This document shows positions 26,443 to 37,027 of a DNA stretch of 64,000 bases, in pieces. Position numbers and translations under genes: made by a program. The notes under the pieces were generated by a model. The model was given only the letters and a program-made list of their open reading frames with translations. It ran no database searches and was not told the origin of the DNA. The first letter of the stretch is position 1. Every line of letters starts with the position of its first letter. Origin of the DNA: [Bacillus] enclensis (GTDB lineage Bacteria; Bacillota; Bacilli; Bacillales; Bacillaceae_B); NCBI RefSeq assembly GCF_001456935.1, contig NZ_KQ758482.1:1406249-1470248 (forward strand), in the 5' to 3' direction.

Positions 26443-26471
26443 TTGACTTCTATCCCTCTGCATCATATAAT
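26443..26471 (+). promoter_or_regulatory. Sigma-A promoter of rpsD
   Basis: TTGACT (26443-26448), 17 bp, TATAAT (26466-26471). Confidence 0.88.
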
Positions 26472-26516
26472 GTTCTTTGTGTAAAATAATGCAGCTTCAG
26501 TGAAGTCCTTTATGGC

Positions 26517-26597
26517 TGTATTTTGTTCCTCTGACCTTGAGGTGTATCTTGTAACCCTCTGCTGCTAGGGCGAAGGTACATGAAAACAAAATACACA
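26517..26597 (+). promoter_or_regulatory. Ribosomal protein S4 leader (autoregulatory)
   Basis: The transcript leader has a long closing stem TGTATTTTGTT / AACAAAATACA around inner hairpins (CCTCTGACCTTGAGG and ACCCTCTGCTGCTAGGG). Known in B. subtilis: S4 binds a pseudoknot in the rpsD leader and represses its own synthesis. The helices seen here fit that element; the pseudoknot itself was not modelled. Confidence 0.75.
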
Positions 26598-26662
26598 TAA
26601 TTGTTAATTCACAGGTGTTTTTATTTTACAACAAAATAAAAACAATAAAGGAGGAGTCTCTC

Positions 26663-27265
26663 ATGGCTCGTTATACTGGTCCAAGTTGGAAATTATCTCG
26701 TCGTCTTGGAATCTCTCTAAGCGGTACGGGTAAAGAATTAGAAAAGCGTCCTTACGCTCCAGGTCCCCATGGTCCTAACCAACGCAAGAAAATCTCTGAA
26801 TACGGTTTACAACTTCAAGAAAAGCAAAAACTTCGTCACATGTACGGAGTAACTGAACGTCAATTCCGTAACCTATTTGACCAAGCTGGCAAATTACAAG
26901 GTAAACACGGTGAAAACTTCATGGCTTTACTTGAGTGCCGTCTTGATAACGTTGTTTATCGTTTAGGTCTTGCACGTACGCGCCGTCAAGCTCGTCAGCT
27001 TGTTAACCACGGTCACGTAACGGTTAATGGGTCTCGCGTAGATATCCCATCTTTCCGCGTACAACCTGGACAAACAATCTCAGTTCGTGAAAAGTCACGC
27101 AACCTTGACATCATCAAAGAAGCTCTTGAAGTGAACAGCTTTGTTCCTGAATTCTTGACTTTCGATGCTGACAAGCTTGAAGGTACTTTCACTCGCGTTC
27201 CTGAGCGTTCTGAATTACCAGCTGAAATTAACGAAGCTCTTATCGTTGAGTTCTACTCTCGTTAA
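26663..27265 (+). CDS. rpsD: Ribosomal protein S4
   Basis: 200 residues, the standard length. Primary 16S rRNA binder and early assembly protein. N-terminal [19 protein letters not shown], and the S4 RNA-binding domain at about 92-155 ([34 protein letters not shown]). ATG at 26663 with AAAGGAGGAG. Codon choice (few synonyms, many GGT/CGT/AAC) is that of a highly expressed gene. Stands alone, as in B. subtilis, with its own promoter, leader and terminator. Confidence 0.99.
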   Translation: MARYTGPSWKLSRRLGISLSGTGKELEKRPYAPGPHGPNQRKKISEYGLQLQEKQKLRHMYGVTERQFRNLFDQAGKLQGKHGENFMALLECRLDNVVYRLGLARTRRQARQLVNHGHVTVNGSRVDIPSFRVQPGQTISVREKSRNLDIIKEALEVNSFVPEFLTFDADKLEGTFTRVPERSELPAEINEALIVEFYSR

Positions 27266-27279
27266 TCTTTGTAAAGAAG

Positions 27280-27312
27280 AAACTCTGCTCTTTATGGGGC
27301 AGGGTTTTTTTG
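27280..27312 (+). terminator. Terminator of rpsD
   Basis: AACTCTGCTC/GGGCAGGGTT stem then seven T. Confidence 0.85.
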
Positions 27313-27390
27313 TTTGTCTGGATGAGGTGACGTGCGTATGAATGTATATCAGTCATTATGGCGGCGTCTAAATGAAGAAAATTCGACAAG

Positions 27391-27490
27391 TTGCGCGATT
27401 ATGAAAAAAGTGGCGCAATAAATTTAAAAAATGCGCAATTATCATGAAAGTGGCGCAATTATTCAGAATTTGGCGCAATAAATATTAATA
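27391..27490. repeat. Array of five 20-bp units with GGCGCAAT core
   Basis: Units start at 27391, 27411, 27431, 27451 and 27471, each exactly 20 bp and carrying GCGCAAT(A/T)A or a one-base variant near its start. The remaining bases are A-rich and not conserved. It is preceded by AAATTCGACAAG, the same phrase that precedes the array at 63691. Lies between the convergent rpsD and tyrS. Confidence 0.88.
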
Positions 27491-27610
27491 TAGTTATATC
27501 TCTATTGCGCCCCCCCATTTCTCCATTAATGACTCTACTTTTTAATCAAATCAAGCTTCCTCCACTTCACAATCTTCTAAAATCCGCCTGCCTGCAGCCG
27601 ATTTCATACA

Positions 27611-27650
27611 AAAAAACAGCGCAATCCCCAAAACAGAGATCACGCTGCCC
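27611..27650 (-). terminator. Terminator of tyrS
   Basis: CAGCGtGATCT...GGATTGCGCTG stem with TTTTTTT on the minus strand. Confidence 0.75.
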
Positions 27651-27667
27651 ATTCAAAGATTCACTTC

Positions 27668-29215
<1,548 letters not shown>

Positions 29216-29255
29216 ATGTCGAATGAATTAAAAAATCAATACTGACTATATTAGG

Positions 29256-29284
29256 TTTTTACCATAATGCATGATAATAGTCAA
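29256..29284 (-). promoter_or_regulatory. Probable promoter of the tyrS transcript
   Basis: TTGACT (29279-29284), 17 bp, TAAAAA (29256-29261) on the minus strand, about 40 bp before the first T-box helix. The -10 is poor. Confidence 0.45.
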
Positions 29285-29333
29285 TAAAAGCAAGAATTTT
29301 TTTGTATCCAAATACCTTTTTGTTTGACTTTTT

Positions 29334-29363
29334 ACGACAGCATTCTCTCGAATATGCTATAAT
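29334..29363 (+). promoter_or_regulatory. Probable promoter of the class A PBP gene
   Basis: ACGACA (29334-29339), 18 bp, TATAAT (29358-29363). The -10 is perfect, the -35 matches four of six. Confidence 0.6.
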
Positions 29364-29389
29364 AGGAATGTTCTAGGGGGAATGAAAAT

Positions 29390-32338
29390 ATGAGAGAAAC
29401 ATGGAACAAATTACTTGAAAAATTAGATCCTGTCATCAGGTTCTTTACAAATACCAGGGTTCAAAAACGAGCACGAATTACATACGGAGTATTTTGGAAC
29501 CTTGCACTGATCACCATTGTCGTCGTGGTCCTCGGCACGGCTTTCGCCGGCGGGGTGGGTGCCGGTTATTTCGCATCACTGGTCAAGGAAGAGCCGATCC
29601 GTTCTTACGACCAAATGAAAAAGGACATCTACAATTATGAAGAAACCTCTCAGCTGTATTTCGCTGACGATGTCTATCTTGGAAAGCTGAGGACTGACCT
29701 TGAACGCGAAGAGGTAAAGCTTGAAAATGTCTCGGAATATCTGAGAAATGCTGTCATCGCCACTGAAGATGAGTATTTTAAAGAACATAACGGAGTGGTC
29801 CCCAAAGCCATCATGCGTGCGGTGCTGCAGGAATTCACCAATTCTTCCACTCAATCGGGAGGAAGCACGCTCACACAGCAGCTCATCAAGAATCAAATCC
29901 TCACAAATGAAGTTTCCTTTGAAAGAAAAGCAAAGGAAATCCTTCTCGCGCTGCGGCTGGAAAGATTCTTTGAAAAAGATGAAATACTTGAAGCCTATCT
30001 AAACGTTGCCACATTGGGAAGAAACTCATCCGGCCGGAATATCGGCGGGGTCCAATCTGCAGCACAGGGAATTTTCGGCGTGGATGCAAAAGATTTGAAC
30101 CTTCCACAGTCTGCATTCATTGCCGGTTTGCCTCAGGCTCCATTCAGCTACACTCCATTCATGAATAACGGAGAGCTTAAAGAAAACCTTGAGCCTGGCC
30201 TTGCACGAATGAAGACCGTGCTTTACCGTATGCACAGGGAAGGCTATATCACGGACAAAGAGTATGAAGATGCTGTCGCTTACGACCTCAAAAAGGATTT
30301 CATCGAAAGAAAAGCTTCACCTAATGAAAGATATCCGTGGCTGACCGCAGAACTTGAAAGCAGGGCCATCGACATCATGACAGAGGTCCTTGCAGAGAAA
30401 GACGGGGTTTCAAAGCAGGATCTTGAGAATAACGATGAATTGAAAGAGAAATACCATACACTGGCAGACCGGAATGTCCGCCAGAGCGGATATGAGATCC
30501 ATTCATCCATCGATAAAAAAATCTATGATCAAATGCAAAAGACGAAGGACGCTTACAATATGTATGGACCGTCAAAGACAGTCACAACCACTGACCCTGA
30601 CACAGGGAAAGAAGTTACAGTGGAAGAACCTGTCCAGGTCGGAGCCATCATGATAGAAAACAAGACTGGCAGAATCATAAGTTTCATCGGCGGCCGGGAT
30701 TTTAAAACGGAGCAGCTGAATCACGCCACTTCATCCTACCGCTCGAACGGTTCGACCATGAAGCCACTGCTTGCCTATGCGCCAGCCTTGGAATATGGCT
30801 ATATCTCACCGGGATCGCCGATCCCTGACGTGGAATTGAATATCAACGGATGGACTCCAAAGAACTATTCATACAGAGAGCGCGGACTCTACCCTGCTAG
30901 GCTTGCACTTGCGGAGTCCCTTAACCTCCCTGCAGTCAGGACGTATGCAAATATATATGACCGCAACCCATTCAATGAGTTCCTCATGAAAATGGACTTC
31001 GCCAAATTGGGCCGGGTCGACAATAACTTATCCCTTACACTCGGGGCGACCACTAAGGGGATAACGGTTGAAGAAAACGTCAATGCTTATACGGCCTTGG
31101 CCAACGGCGGTAAGTTCGTTGACGCCTATATGATTGAAAAAATCGTGGATCAAGACGGAAATACTGTATTCGAACATAAATCAGAACCAGTGCAGGTATA
31201 CAGTCCGCAGACGGCTTATCTGACACTCGATATGATGAGGGATACGCTCGATCACTATGCAGGAACAGGGCGTTACGCTAAGACATTCCTGAATTTCTCA
31301 TCCGACTGGGCAGGTAAATCAGGTACTTCACAGGATTATAAGGACCATTGGTTTGTTGCATCCAATCCGAGCATCACTTTTGGTACGTGGTTCGGATATG
31401 ATACACCATCCGATTTGAACACGGCTGCATCAAGGGCACAGTACGGCCATTACGGATTAAGGAATATCCGTCTCTGGTCATATCTCTTGAACGATACGAG
31501 AGACCTTGCCCCTGCGCTGATCGACCCGGAAGGCTCCTTTAAAGAGCCTGGCGGAATCGTGAGACGCTCATTCTGTTCCATCTCCGGATTGCTTCCTTCA
31601 GAAGCCTGTACGAAAGCCGGACTGGTCAAGACTGATTTGTTCAATGCCAAATATGTGCCGACCAAGACGGATGACAGCTTGCTCATGAGCCGTTACGTAA
31701 TGGTAAACGGAAAGAAATATCTTGCACTTCCTAATACGCCGGAAGAATTTTCACAGCCGGGTGTCATCCTGAATCCTGATTTCGTGAAAAATATCTTCGG
31801 TAAAGTGCCTGGGGATGCTTCAAAGCTGATTCCTCAAGATGATGAACGATTCAAGAATGTATTGATCGCAGAGAATAAAATCTCAGATGACGGAGCTGCA
31901 CCGGGGACGGTGAAAGCCTCTGCAAACGGAAATAAGATTACATGGACTCCTTCCGGGAGCGGGGATGTCGTCGGATACCGGGTATATTCCAAATCCGGAA
32001 GCAAAGTAGGAAGCGTCAAATCAGGCGGCAGCTACTCCGTTTCAGTTGGCAGCGGGCAATACTTTGTTAAAGCGGTCGACGTGGCAGGTAAAGAATCCTC
32101 TCCTTCCAACACCGTTCAAGTCGGTAAGGCAGAAGAGAAACCGAAACCTGAAAAACCAAAGGAAGATCCGAAACCGCCAAGCGGTGACAAACCGACTGAT
32201 CCCAAGCCTCCAAAACCGGATAAGCCGGATGATCCGCCTCCCGCAGATGACGGCGGCGGCTCTGGGGACGGTGGCGGCGGTGATGACGGAGGGACGGAAC
32301 CTCCTGCTGAACCACCAACCCCGCCTGAAGAGGGTTAA
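29390..32338 (+). CDS. Class A penicillin-binding protein with FN3 domain
   Basis: 982 residues; polymerises and cross-links peptidoglycan outside the membrane. Cytoplasmic start, one membrane helix (about 37-57), glycosyltransferase-51 domain with catalytic Glu126 in TEDEYF and GGSTLTQQLIKN at 157-168. The transpeptidase domain has Ser455-Thr-Met-Lys458, Ser510-Leu-Asn512 and Lys643-Ser-Gly-Thr646. A fibronectin type III domain follows (about 850-930), then a Pro/Lys then Gly/Asp-rich tail of some 55 residues. Not in this place in B. subtilis; closest in build to PBP1a/PonA. The symbol is left blank because several paralogues are possible. Confidence 0.93.
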   Translation: MRETWNKLLEKLDPVIRFFTNTRVQKRARITYGVFWNLALITIVVVVLGTAFAGGVGAGYFASLVKEEPIRSYDQMKKDIYNYEETSQLYFADDVYLGKLRTDLEREEVKLENVSEYLRNAVIATEDEYFKEHNGVVPKAIMRAVLQEFTNSSTQSGGSTLTQQLIKNQILTNEVSFERKAKEILLALRLERFFEKDEILEAYLNVATLGRNSSGRNIGGVQSAAQGIFGVDAKDLNLPQSAFIAGLPQAPFSYTPFMNNGELKENLEPGLARMKTVLYRMHREGYITDKEYEDAVAYDLKKDFIERKASPNERYPWLTAELESRAIDIMTEVLAEKDGVSKQDLENNDELKEKYHTLADRNVRQSGYEIHSSIDKKIYDQMQKTKDAYNMYGPSKTVTTTDPDTGKEVTVEEPVQVGAIMIENKTGRIISFIGGRDFKTEQLNHATSSYRSNGSTMKPLLAYAPALEYGYISPGSPIPDVELNINGWTPKNYSYRERGLYPARLALAESLNLPAVRTYANIYDRNPFNEFLMKMDFAKLGRVDNNLSLTLGATTKGITVEENVNAYTALANGGKFVDAYMIEKIVDQDGNTVFEHKSEPVQVYSPQTAYLTLDMMRDTLDHYAGTGRYAKTFLNFSSDWAGKSGTSQDYKDHWFVASNPSITFGTWFGYDTPSDLNTAASRAQYGHYGLRNIRLWSYLLNDTRDLAPALIDPEGSFKEPGGIVRRSFCSISGLLPSEACTKAGLVKTDLFNAKYVPTKTDDSLLMSRYVMVNGKKYLALPNTPEEFSQPGVILNPDFVKNIFGKVPGDASKLIPQDDERFKNVLIAENKISDDGAAPGTVKASANGNKITWTPSGSGDVVGYRVYSKSGSKVGSVKSGGSYSVSVGSGQYFVKAVDVAGKESSPSNTVQVGKAEEKPKPEKPKEDPKPPSGDKPTDPKPPKPDKPDDPPPADDGGGSGDGGGGDDGGTEPPAEPPTPPEEG

Positions 32339-32346
32339 CATATCAA

Positions 32347-32380
32347 CAAAAAAAGAGCACAGAAATTGTGCTCTTTTTTT
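32347..32380 (+). terminator. Terminator of the PBP gene
   Basis: GAGCACAGAAATTGTGCTC with an A-run before and a T-run after; can work in both directions. Confidence 0.85.
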
Positions 32381-32389
32381 GTTGCGCAG

Positions 32390-32424
32390 AAAACCCCCGC
32401 CTACTATATAAGGCGGGGGTTTTC
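32390..32424 (-). terminator. Terminator of acsA
   Basis: AAAACCCCCGCC...GGCGGGGGTTTT, ten or more base pairs. Confidence 0.85.
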
Positions 32425-32435
32425 ATGTCTTTCTA

Positions 32436-34154
32436 TCAGTCTTCCATCGTACTCAGATCACCAGTAGGCAGATCAAGCTCCCATGCTTTCAAGACACGGC
32501 GCATGATCTTTCCGCTGCGGGTCTTTGGAAGTTTTTCACGGAATTCGATTTCACGCGGAGCTGCATGTGCAGCCAGTCCTTTTTTAACAAACTGCCGGAT
32601 CTCTTCTTTCAGATCATCCGTCACTTCATATCCGTCACGAAGCGCGATGAAAGCCTTGATGATTTCCCCGCGTACAGGGTCCGGCTTACCGATGACACCT
32701 GCTTCTGCAACTGCCGGGTGCTCAACAAGCTTGCTTTCCACTTCGAACGGTCCTACACGCTCTCCGGATGTCATTATGACGTCATCAACGCGGCCCTGGA
32801 ACCAGAAGTAGCCCTCTTCGTCCATATAAGCAGAATCCCCTGATACATACCAGTCACCCGGCATGAAGTAAGACTCATACTTTTGAGGGTTGTTCCAGAT
32901 CTGGCTCATCATGGACGGCCAGCCTTTTTTGATGGCCAGGTTCCCCATCCTGTTCGGAGGAAGCTCATTCCCCTGGTCATCGACGATTGCAGCCTTCACT
33001 CCAGGGAATGGTTTACCCATTGATCCAGGCTTGATTTCCAGGCAAGGATAATTACAGATCAGCTGTCCTCCCGTTTCCGTCATCCACCACGTATCATGTA
33101 TGCGCAGGTTAAAGACCTTCATTCCCCAGCGCACCACTTCAGGGTTAAGGGGCTCGCCCACGCTCAGGATGTGACGGAGGGAACTTAAATCGAATTGTTT
33201 AACGACTTCGTCGCCTGCCCCCATCAGCATTCTGAAAGCGGTAGGCGCACTGTACCATACAGTCACACCGAAATCTTCGATCGTCTTATACCAATTTTCT
33301 GGCTTGAAGCGTCCCCCGACGATCACATTAGACGTACCCGTCAGCCACGGTCCGAAGATTCCGTATGAAGTACCCGTTACCCAGCCAGGATCTGCTGTAC
33401 ACCAGTACACATCTTCTTCCTTCAGATCCAGGACCCATTTGGAAGTCTGGTAGTGCTGAAGCATCGCGTTATGAACATGCAGCACTCCCTTCGGCTTCCC
33501 GGTCGAACCTGATGTATAATGAAGAATCAAGCCGTCATTCCGGTCGACCCATTCGATATTCAGTTTATCACTTGCTTCATTGAATTTCGCATTGAAATCA
33601 ACATGTACATCATCTTCCTTCACGTCTTCCCCGATCAGGAATACGTGCTTTAAATGAGGCAGTTCACTGACAGGGACACGATCGAGCAGCTCAGGAGTCG
33701 TGATAAGCACCTTTGCCTCGCTGTCCTCCAGACGGTCGCGTACAGCACCTTCCATGAATGCTTCGAATAACGGCCCTACGATGGCCCCGAGTTTAACCGC
33801 TCCGAGAACGGAGAAGTACAGCTCAGGTGAGCGCGGCATAAAGATGAAGACACGATCACCTTTTTCCACATCACCGTATTGTTTCAGCACATTCCCTGCT
33901 TTATTGGATAATTTCTTCATATCAGTGAACGTATATTTTTCATCACGTTCAGGATCCCGATAATAAAGGGCAACTTTATTCTTTCTGAATGATTCAGCAT
34001 GACGGTCAATCGCTTCATACGCCAGATTCACCCGTCCTGTCTCATGCCATGAAAATTCTTTCTCGACTTCTTTCCAATCAAAAGAACTGTAAGTATCTTC
34101 ATAGCTTTGCAGATTATAATTCCCCTTCGTGACTGGTAACGCTTCCACTTTCAT
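32436..34154 (-). CDS. acsA: Acetyl-CoA synthetase
   Basis: 572 residues, as in B. subtilis. Converts acetate, ATP and CoA to acetyl-CoA; needed for growth on acetate. P-loop LHYTSGSTGKPKG near 213-225, DTWWMTETGG near 355, hinge YVSGDSAYMDEEGYFWFQGR, and PKTRSGKIMRR with K549, the lysine that AcuA acetylates in B. subtilis. ATG at 34154 with AAGGGGGA. Divergent from acuABC, which controls its activity; a cre-like site lies between them. Confidence 0.97.
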   Translation of the reverse strand: MKVEALPVTKGNYNLQSYEDTYSSFDWKEVEKEFSWHETGRVNLAYEAIDRHAESFRKNKVALYYRDPERDEKYTFTDMKKLSNKAGNVLKQYGDVEKGDRVFIFMPRSPELYFSVLGAVKLGAIVGPLFEAFMEGAVRDRLEDSEAKVLITTPELLDRVPVSELPHLKHVFLIGEDVKEDDVHVDFNAKFNEASDKLNIEWVDRNDGLILHYTSGSTGKPKGVLHVHNAMLQHYQTSKWVLDLKEEDVYWCTADPGWVTGTSYGIFGPWLTGTSNVIVGGRFKPENWYKTIEDFGVTVWYSAPTAFRMLMGAGDEVVKQFDLSSLRHILSVGEPLNPEVVRWGMKVFNLRIHDTWWMTETGGQLICNYPCLEIKPGSMGKPFPGVKAAIVDDQGNELPPNRMGNLAIKKGWPSMMSQIWNNPQKYESYFMPGDWYVSGDSAYMDEEGYFWFQGRVDDVIMTSGERVGPFEVESKLVEHPAVAEAGVIGKPDPVRGEIIKAFIALRDGYEVTDDLKEEIRQFVKKGLAAHAAPREIEFREKLPKTRSGKIMRRVLKAWELDLPTGDLSTMED

Positions 34155-34190
34155 ATACCGAATCCCCCTTATGTAAGATTTTACATTCTT

Positions 34191-34219
34191 ATTATAGTAT
34201 ATAAATTATATTTTCTCAA
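34191..34219 (-). promoter_or_regulatory. Sigma-A promoter of acsA
   Basis: TTGAGA (34214-34219), 17 bp, TATAAT (34191-34196) on the minus strand. Confidence 0.8.
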
Positions 34220-34351
34220 TTTTTTAAAAAGTCAGTTGGATCGAATAACCTCTATCAATACAGGATTCAGACCAAATAAACCATTGATTTATAGGTATTT
34301 TACAATAATGTTCCCCTCTTCAAAAATACTTTCAAACGTCTGAAAATTTTG

Positions 34352-34365
34352 TGAAAGCGCTCTAC
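34352..34365 (+). promoter_or_regulatory. cre-like site between acsA and acuA
   Basis: TGAAAGCGCTCTAC matches cre in 12 of 14 positions; the last two are swapped. It lies just upstream of the acuA -10 TATAAT (34382-34387). CcpA repression of acsA and acuABC is known in B. subtilis. Confidence 0.55.
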
Positions 34366-34420
34366 TTTTTTCTATTTCATGTATAATAGATTGAGAGGAA
34401 TATCTTTAGGTGGTGTCCAA

Positions 34421-35053
34421 ATGAAATTGAAGAAAACCTATAATGCAACTGAGTTAAAGACAGCAAAAGGAAATTTGATCATTGAAGGGCCGATTCATGC
34501 AGAAGAGCTGGCGCGCCTTGATTTTCATGAAGACCTCGTCGCATTCAGACCTCCTGCCCAGCAGCATAAAGCGCTGGTTGAAATTGCCGGCCTGCCTGAA
34601 GGAAGAATCATTATTGCAAGGGAAAATCATACGATTGTCGGCTATGTTACATATCTATATCCTGATCCCCTCGAACGCTGGTCTCAAGGGAAAATGGAGA
34701 ACCTCATTGAGCTTGGCGCGATTGAAGTCATTCCAAAGTTTCGCGGCGCATCGGTCGGAAAGCATCTGTTGAAGGTATCGATGATGGATGACCATATGGA
34801 AGATTTTATCGTGATCACGACAGAGTATTACTGGCATTGGGACCTGAAAGGAACAGGGCTGAATGTTTGGGAGTACCGCAAGATCATGGAGAAGATGATG
34901 AATGCGGGCGGACTTGAATATTACGCGACAGATGATCCTGAAATAAGCTCACATCCCGCCAACTGCCTGATGGCGAGAATCGGAAAGAGGGTCGACTCGG
35001 AGTCGGTCCAGCAATTTGATCAGCTGCGTTTCATGAATCGCTTTATGTATTAA
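34421..35053 (+). CDS. acuA: Acetoin utilization protein AcuA (AcsA acetyltransferase)
   Basis: 210 residues, exactly the B. subtilis length. GNAT acetyltransferase that shuts off AcsA by acetylating K549. GNAT core: AIEVIPKFRGASVGKHLLK (acetyl-CoA binding) near 103-121. ATG at 34421 with TAGGTGGTG upstream; 14 earlier codons lack a binding site. First gene of acuABC, with acuB 31 bp downstream. Confidence 0.96.
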   Translation: MKLKKTYNATELKTAKGNLIIEGPIHAEELARLDFHEDLVAFRPPAQQHKALVEIAGLPEGRIIIARENHTIVGYVTYLYPDPLERWSQGKMENLIELGAIEVIPKFRGASVGKHLLKVSMMDDHMEDFIVITTEYYWHWDLKGTGLNVWEYRKIMEKMMNAGGLEYYATDDPEISSHPANCLMARIGKRVDSESVQQFDQLRFMNRFMY

Positions 35054-35084
35054 TCTATTCGTTTTCTAAAAGGGGTGGAGAAAC

Positions 35085-35732
35085 ATGATAGTGGAAGAAA
35101 TTATGAATACGGAAGTGGCTGCCTTAAAACCGGACGATACGATTGAATCAGCCATTCTTTTAATGAGGGATAAGAAAATCAAGCATATCCCGATCACGAA
35201 TGATCAATCAGAAGTAGTCGGGATTGTAAGCGACCGTGATGTAAAAGACGGCACACCCTCCATTTTTGATGATGAAGCCTCTCAGGAAGAGTTGAAAAAA
35301 CCTCTCAGACTGATTATGAAAACCGATGTCATCACCGGGCATCCACTTGATTTCGTGGAAGAGGTCGCCGCGTTATTCTATGAGCACCATATCAGCTGCC
35401 TCCCGGTTGTGAGTGATAATAAATTGATTGGAATCATAACTGAAACCGATCTGCTCCATACGTTGATCCAGTTGACCGGAGCAAACCAGCCAGGTTCCCA
35501 GATCGAGGTGAAAGTCCCTCATCGTGCAGGGATACTTTATGATGTCGCCGGTATCATCCGCCGCCATAACAGCAATATTTTAAGTGTACTTGTCTACCCT
35601 GATAAAAAGGATGAAGCTTATAAAATCCTCGTTTTCCGGGTGAGGACAATGAACCCGATGAACGTGATAGAAGATCTAAAGAAAGAAGGATATGACGTGT
35701 TATGGCCAAACATGCCGGGAATGTCTACATGA
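35085..35732 (+). CDS. acuB: AcuB, CBS-pair and ACT domain protein
   Basis: 215 residues. Two CBS domains (about 5-60 and 80-130, each ending in VVGIVSDRDV- or LIGIITETDL-type strands) then a C-terminal ACT domain (QIEVKVPHRAGILYDVAGII...). CBS pairs usually bind adenylates; its exact role in the acu system is not settled. ATG at 35085 after AAGGGGTGG. Its stop overlaps the acuC start by 4 bp. Confidence 0.94.
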   Translation: MIVEEIMNTEVAALKPDDTIESAILLMRDKKIKHIPITNDQSEVVGIVSDRDVKDGTPSIFDDEASQEELKKPLRLIMKTDVITGHPLDFVEEVAALFYEHHISCLPVVSDNKLIGIITETDLLHTLIQLTGANQPGSQIEVKVPHRAGILYDVAGIIRRHNSNILSVLVYPDKKDEAYKILVFRVRTMNPMNVIEDLKKEGYDVLWPNMPGMST

Positions 35733-36904
35733 TGAAAGATGCAGTTTTTATCTATTCCGACGAACTTCTCGGGTACCGATTCAATGATCAGCATCCTTTT
35801 AACCAGACCCGTTTGACGCTGACCATCGATTTGTTGAAGGAAATCAAGGCTCTCGACTCAGGGGAGATCGTTCCGGCAAGAATGGCGTCCGATGAAGAAT
35901 TATTTCTGAATCATGATCCGGGATATGTAAACGCCGTCAAGAAGGCGAGTGTCGGCCAGCTCCCTCCTGAACAGGCTGAGGGGTATGGAATCGGTACAGA
36001 AGATACCCCAATATTCGATGGGATGCACGAAGCAAGCGCCTACTTGGTCGGGGGGACGCTTACTGCAGTGGACTATGTGATGACCGGGAAGGCGAGACAT
36101 GCCCTTCATCTCGGCGGCGGCCTTCACCATGGCTTCAAGGGAAAAGCTTCCGGATTCTGTATTTATAATGACAGTGCGGTGGCCATCCGTTATCTTCAAG
36201 AAAAGTATAAAGCAAGAGTGCTGTACGTCGATACCGATGCCCATCATGGTGATGGCGTTCAATGGTCTTTCTACGACGATCCCGACGTCTGCACATTGTC
36301 CATCCATGAAACGGGGAGATATTTATTCCCGGGTACAGGCAACATCAATGAACGCGGGCATGGAAAAGGATACGGCTTTTCATTTAATATCCCGCTGGAT
36401 GCCTTCACGGAGGATGAGTCATGGCTCGAAGCATATGAGACGAGCTTCAGGGAGATTGTTGAATTCTTTAAACCAGATGTCATCCTTACCCAAAATGGTG
36501 CAGATGCCCATTATTACGATCCGTTGACGCACTTGTCTGCCACCATGAAGATTTACAAGGAAATCCCCCGTATCGCTCATGAACTCGCTGAAAAATATTG
36601 TGACGGCAAGTGGATTGCAGTGGGAGGCGGCGGTTATGATATATGGCGTGTCGTCCCGAGGGCCTGGTCCATGATCTGGCTTGAGATGACAGGACGCACC
36701 GAAGCGGCCGGCACGTTTCCCGCTGCCTGGATTGAACGGTGGAATGAAAAAGCCGGTGTCCCATTGCCTGTAGAATGGATAGATGCTCCCGATATCTATC
36801 CAGCCATCCCCCGAAAAGGTGAGATCACCGAAAAGAACAGGCATACCCTTGAAAAAGCTCTCTATCCCATCCGCCAGCAGCTCCGGCAAAAGCCGGGCAG
36901 TTAA
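35729..36904 (+). CDS. acuC: AcuC protein deacetylase
   Basis: 391 residues, class I histone-deacetylase fold; removes acetyl groups from AcsA and so reactivates it. Zinc/active-site motifs: ALHLGGGLHHGFKGKASGFC near 117-136, YVDTDAHHGDGVQWSF near 162-177 and GGGGYDIWRVVPR near 300. The ATG at 35729 overlaps the acuB stop (ATGA), favouring coupling; the frame's earlier ATG at 35702 lies inside acuB and gives an N-terminus unlike the family. Confidence 0.95.
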   Translation: MMKDAVFIYSDELLGYRFNDQHPFNQTRLTLTIDLLKEIKALDSGEIVPARMASDEELFLNHDPGYVNAVKKASVGQLPPEQAEGYGIGTEDTPIFDGMHEASAYLVGGTLTAVDYVMTGKARHALHLGGGLHHGFKGKASGFCIYNDSAVAIRYLQEKYKARVLYVDTDAHHGDGVQWSFYDDPDVCTLSIHETGRYLFPGTGNINERGHGKGYGFSFNIPLDAFTEDESWLEAYETSFREIVEFFKPDVILTQNGADAHYYDPLTHLSATMKIYKEIPRIAHELAEKYCDGKWIAVGGGGYDIWRVVPRAWSMIWLEMTGRTEAAGTFPAAWIERWNEKAGVPLPVEWIDAPDIYPAIPRKGEITEKNRHTLEKALYPIRQQLRQKPGS

Positions 36905-36927
36905 GAGGATACAACTGGATTATTTAA

Positions 36928-36960
36928 GCGGCTCCCGGATTTTAAAGACCGGGAGCCTTA
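36928..36960 (+). terminator. Probable terminator of acuABC
   Basis: GGCTCCCGG...CCGGGAGCC stem followed by TTATAT; the T-run is weak. Confidence 0.6.
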
Positions 36961-36983
36961 TATATGTCCTTTATATGTATCCG

Positions 36984-37026
36984 CACAAAAAAACCACCCC
37001 GGTAAAAGTTGCCGGGGTGGCTTTTC
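36984..37026 (-). terminator. Terminator of ccpA-motPS
   Basis: AAAGCCACCCCGG...CCGGGGTGG then TTTTTTT on the minus strand. Confidence 0.9.
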
Positions 37027-37027
37027 T

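Noticed and set aside
32042-32341. Arg-rich 99-codon frame antisense to the PBP tail
   Set aside because: Produced by the Pro/Lys/Gly-rich low-complexity codons on the other strand; the PBP frame has all catalytic motifs.
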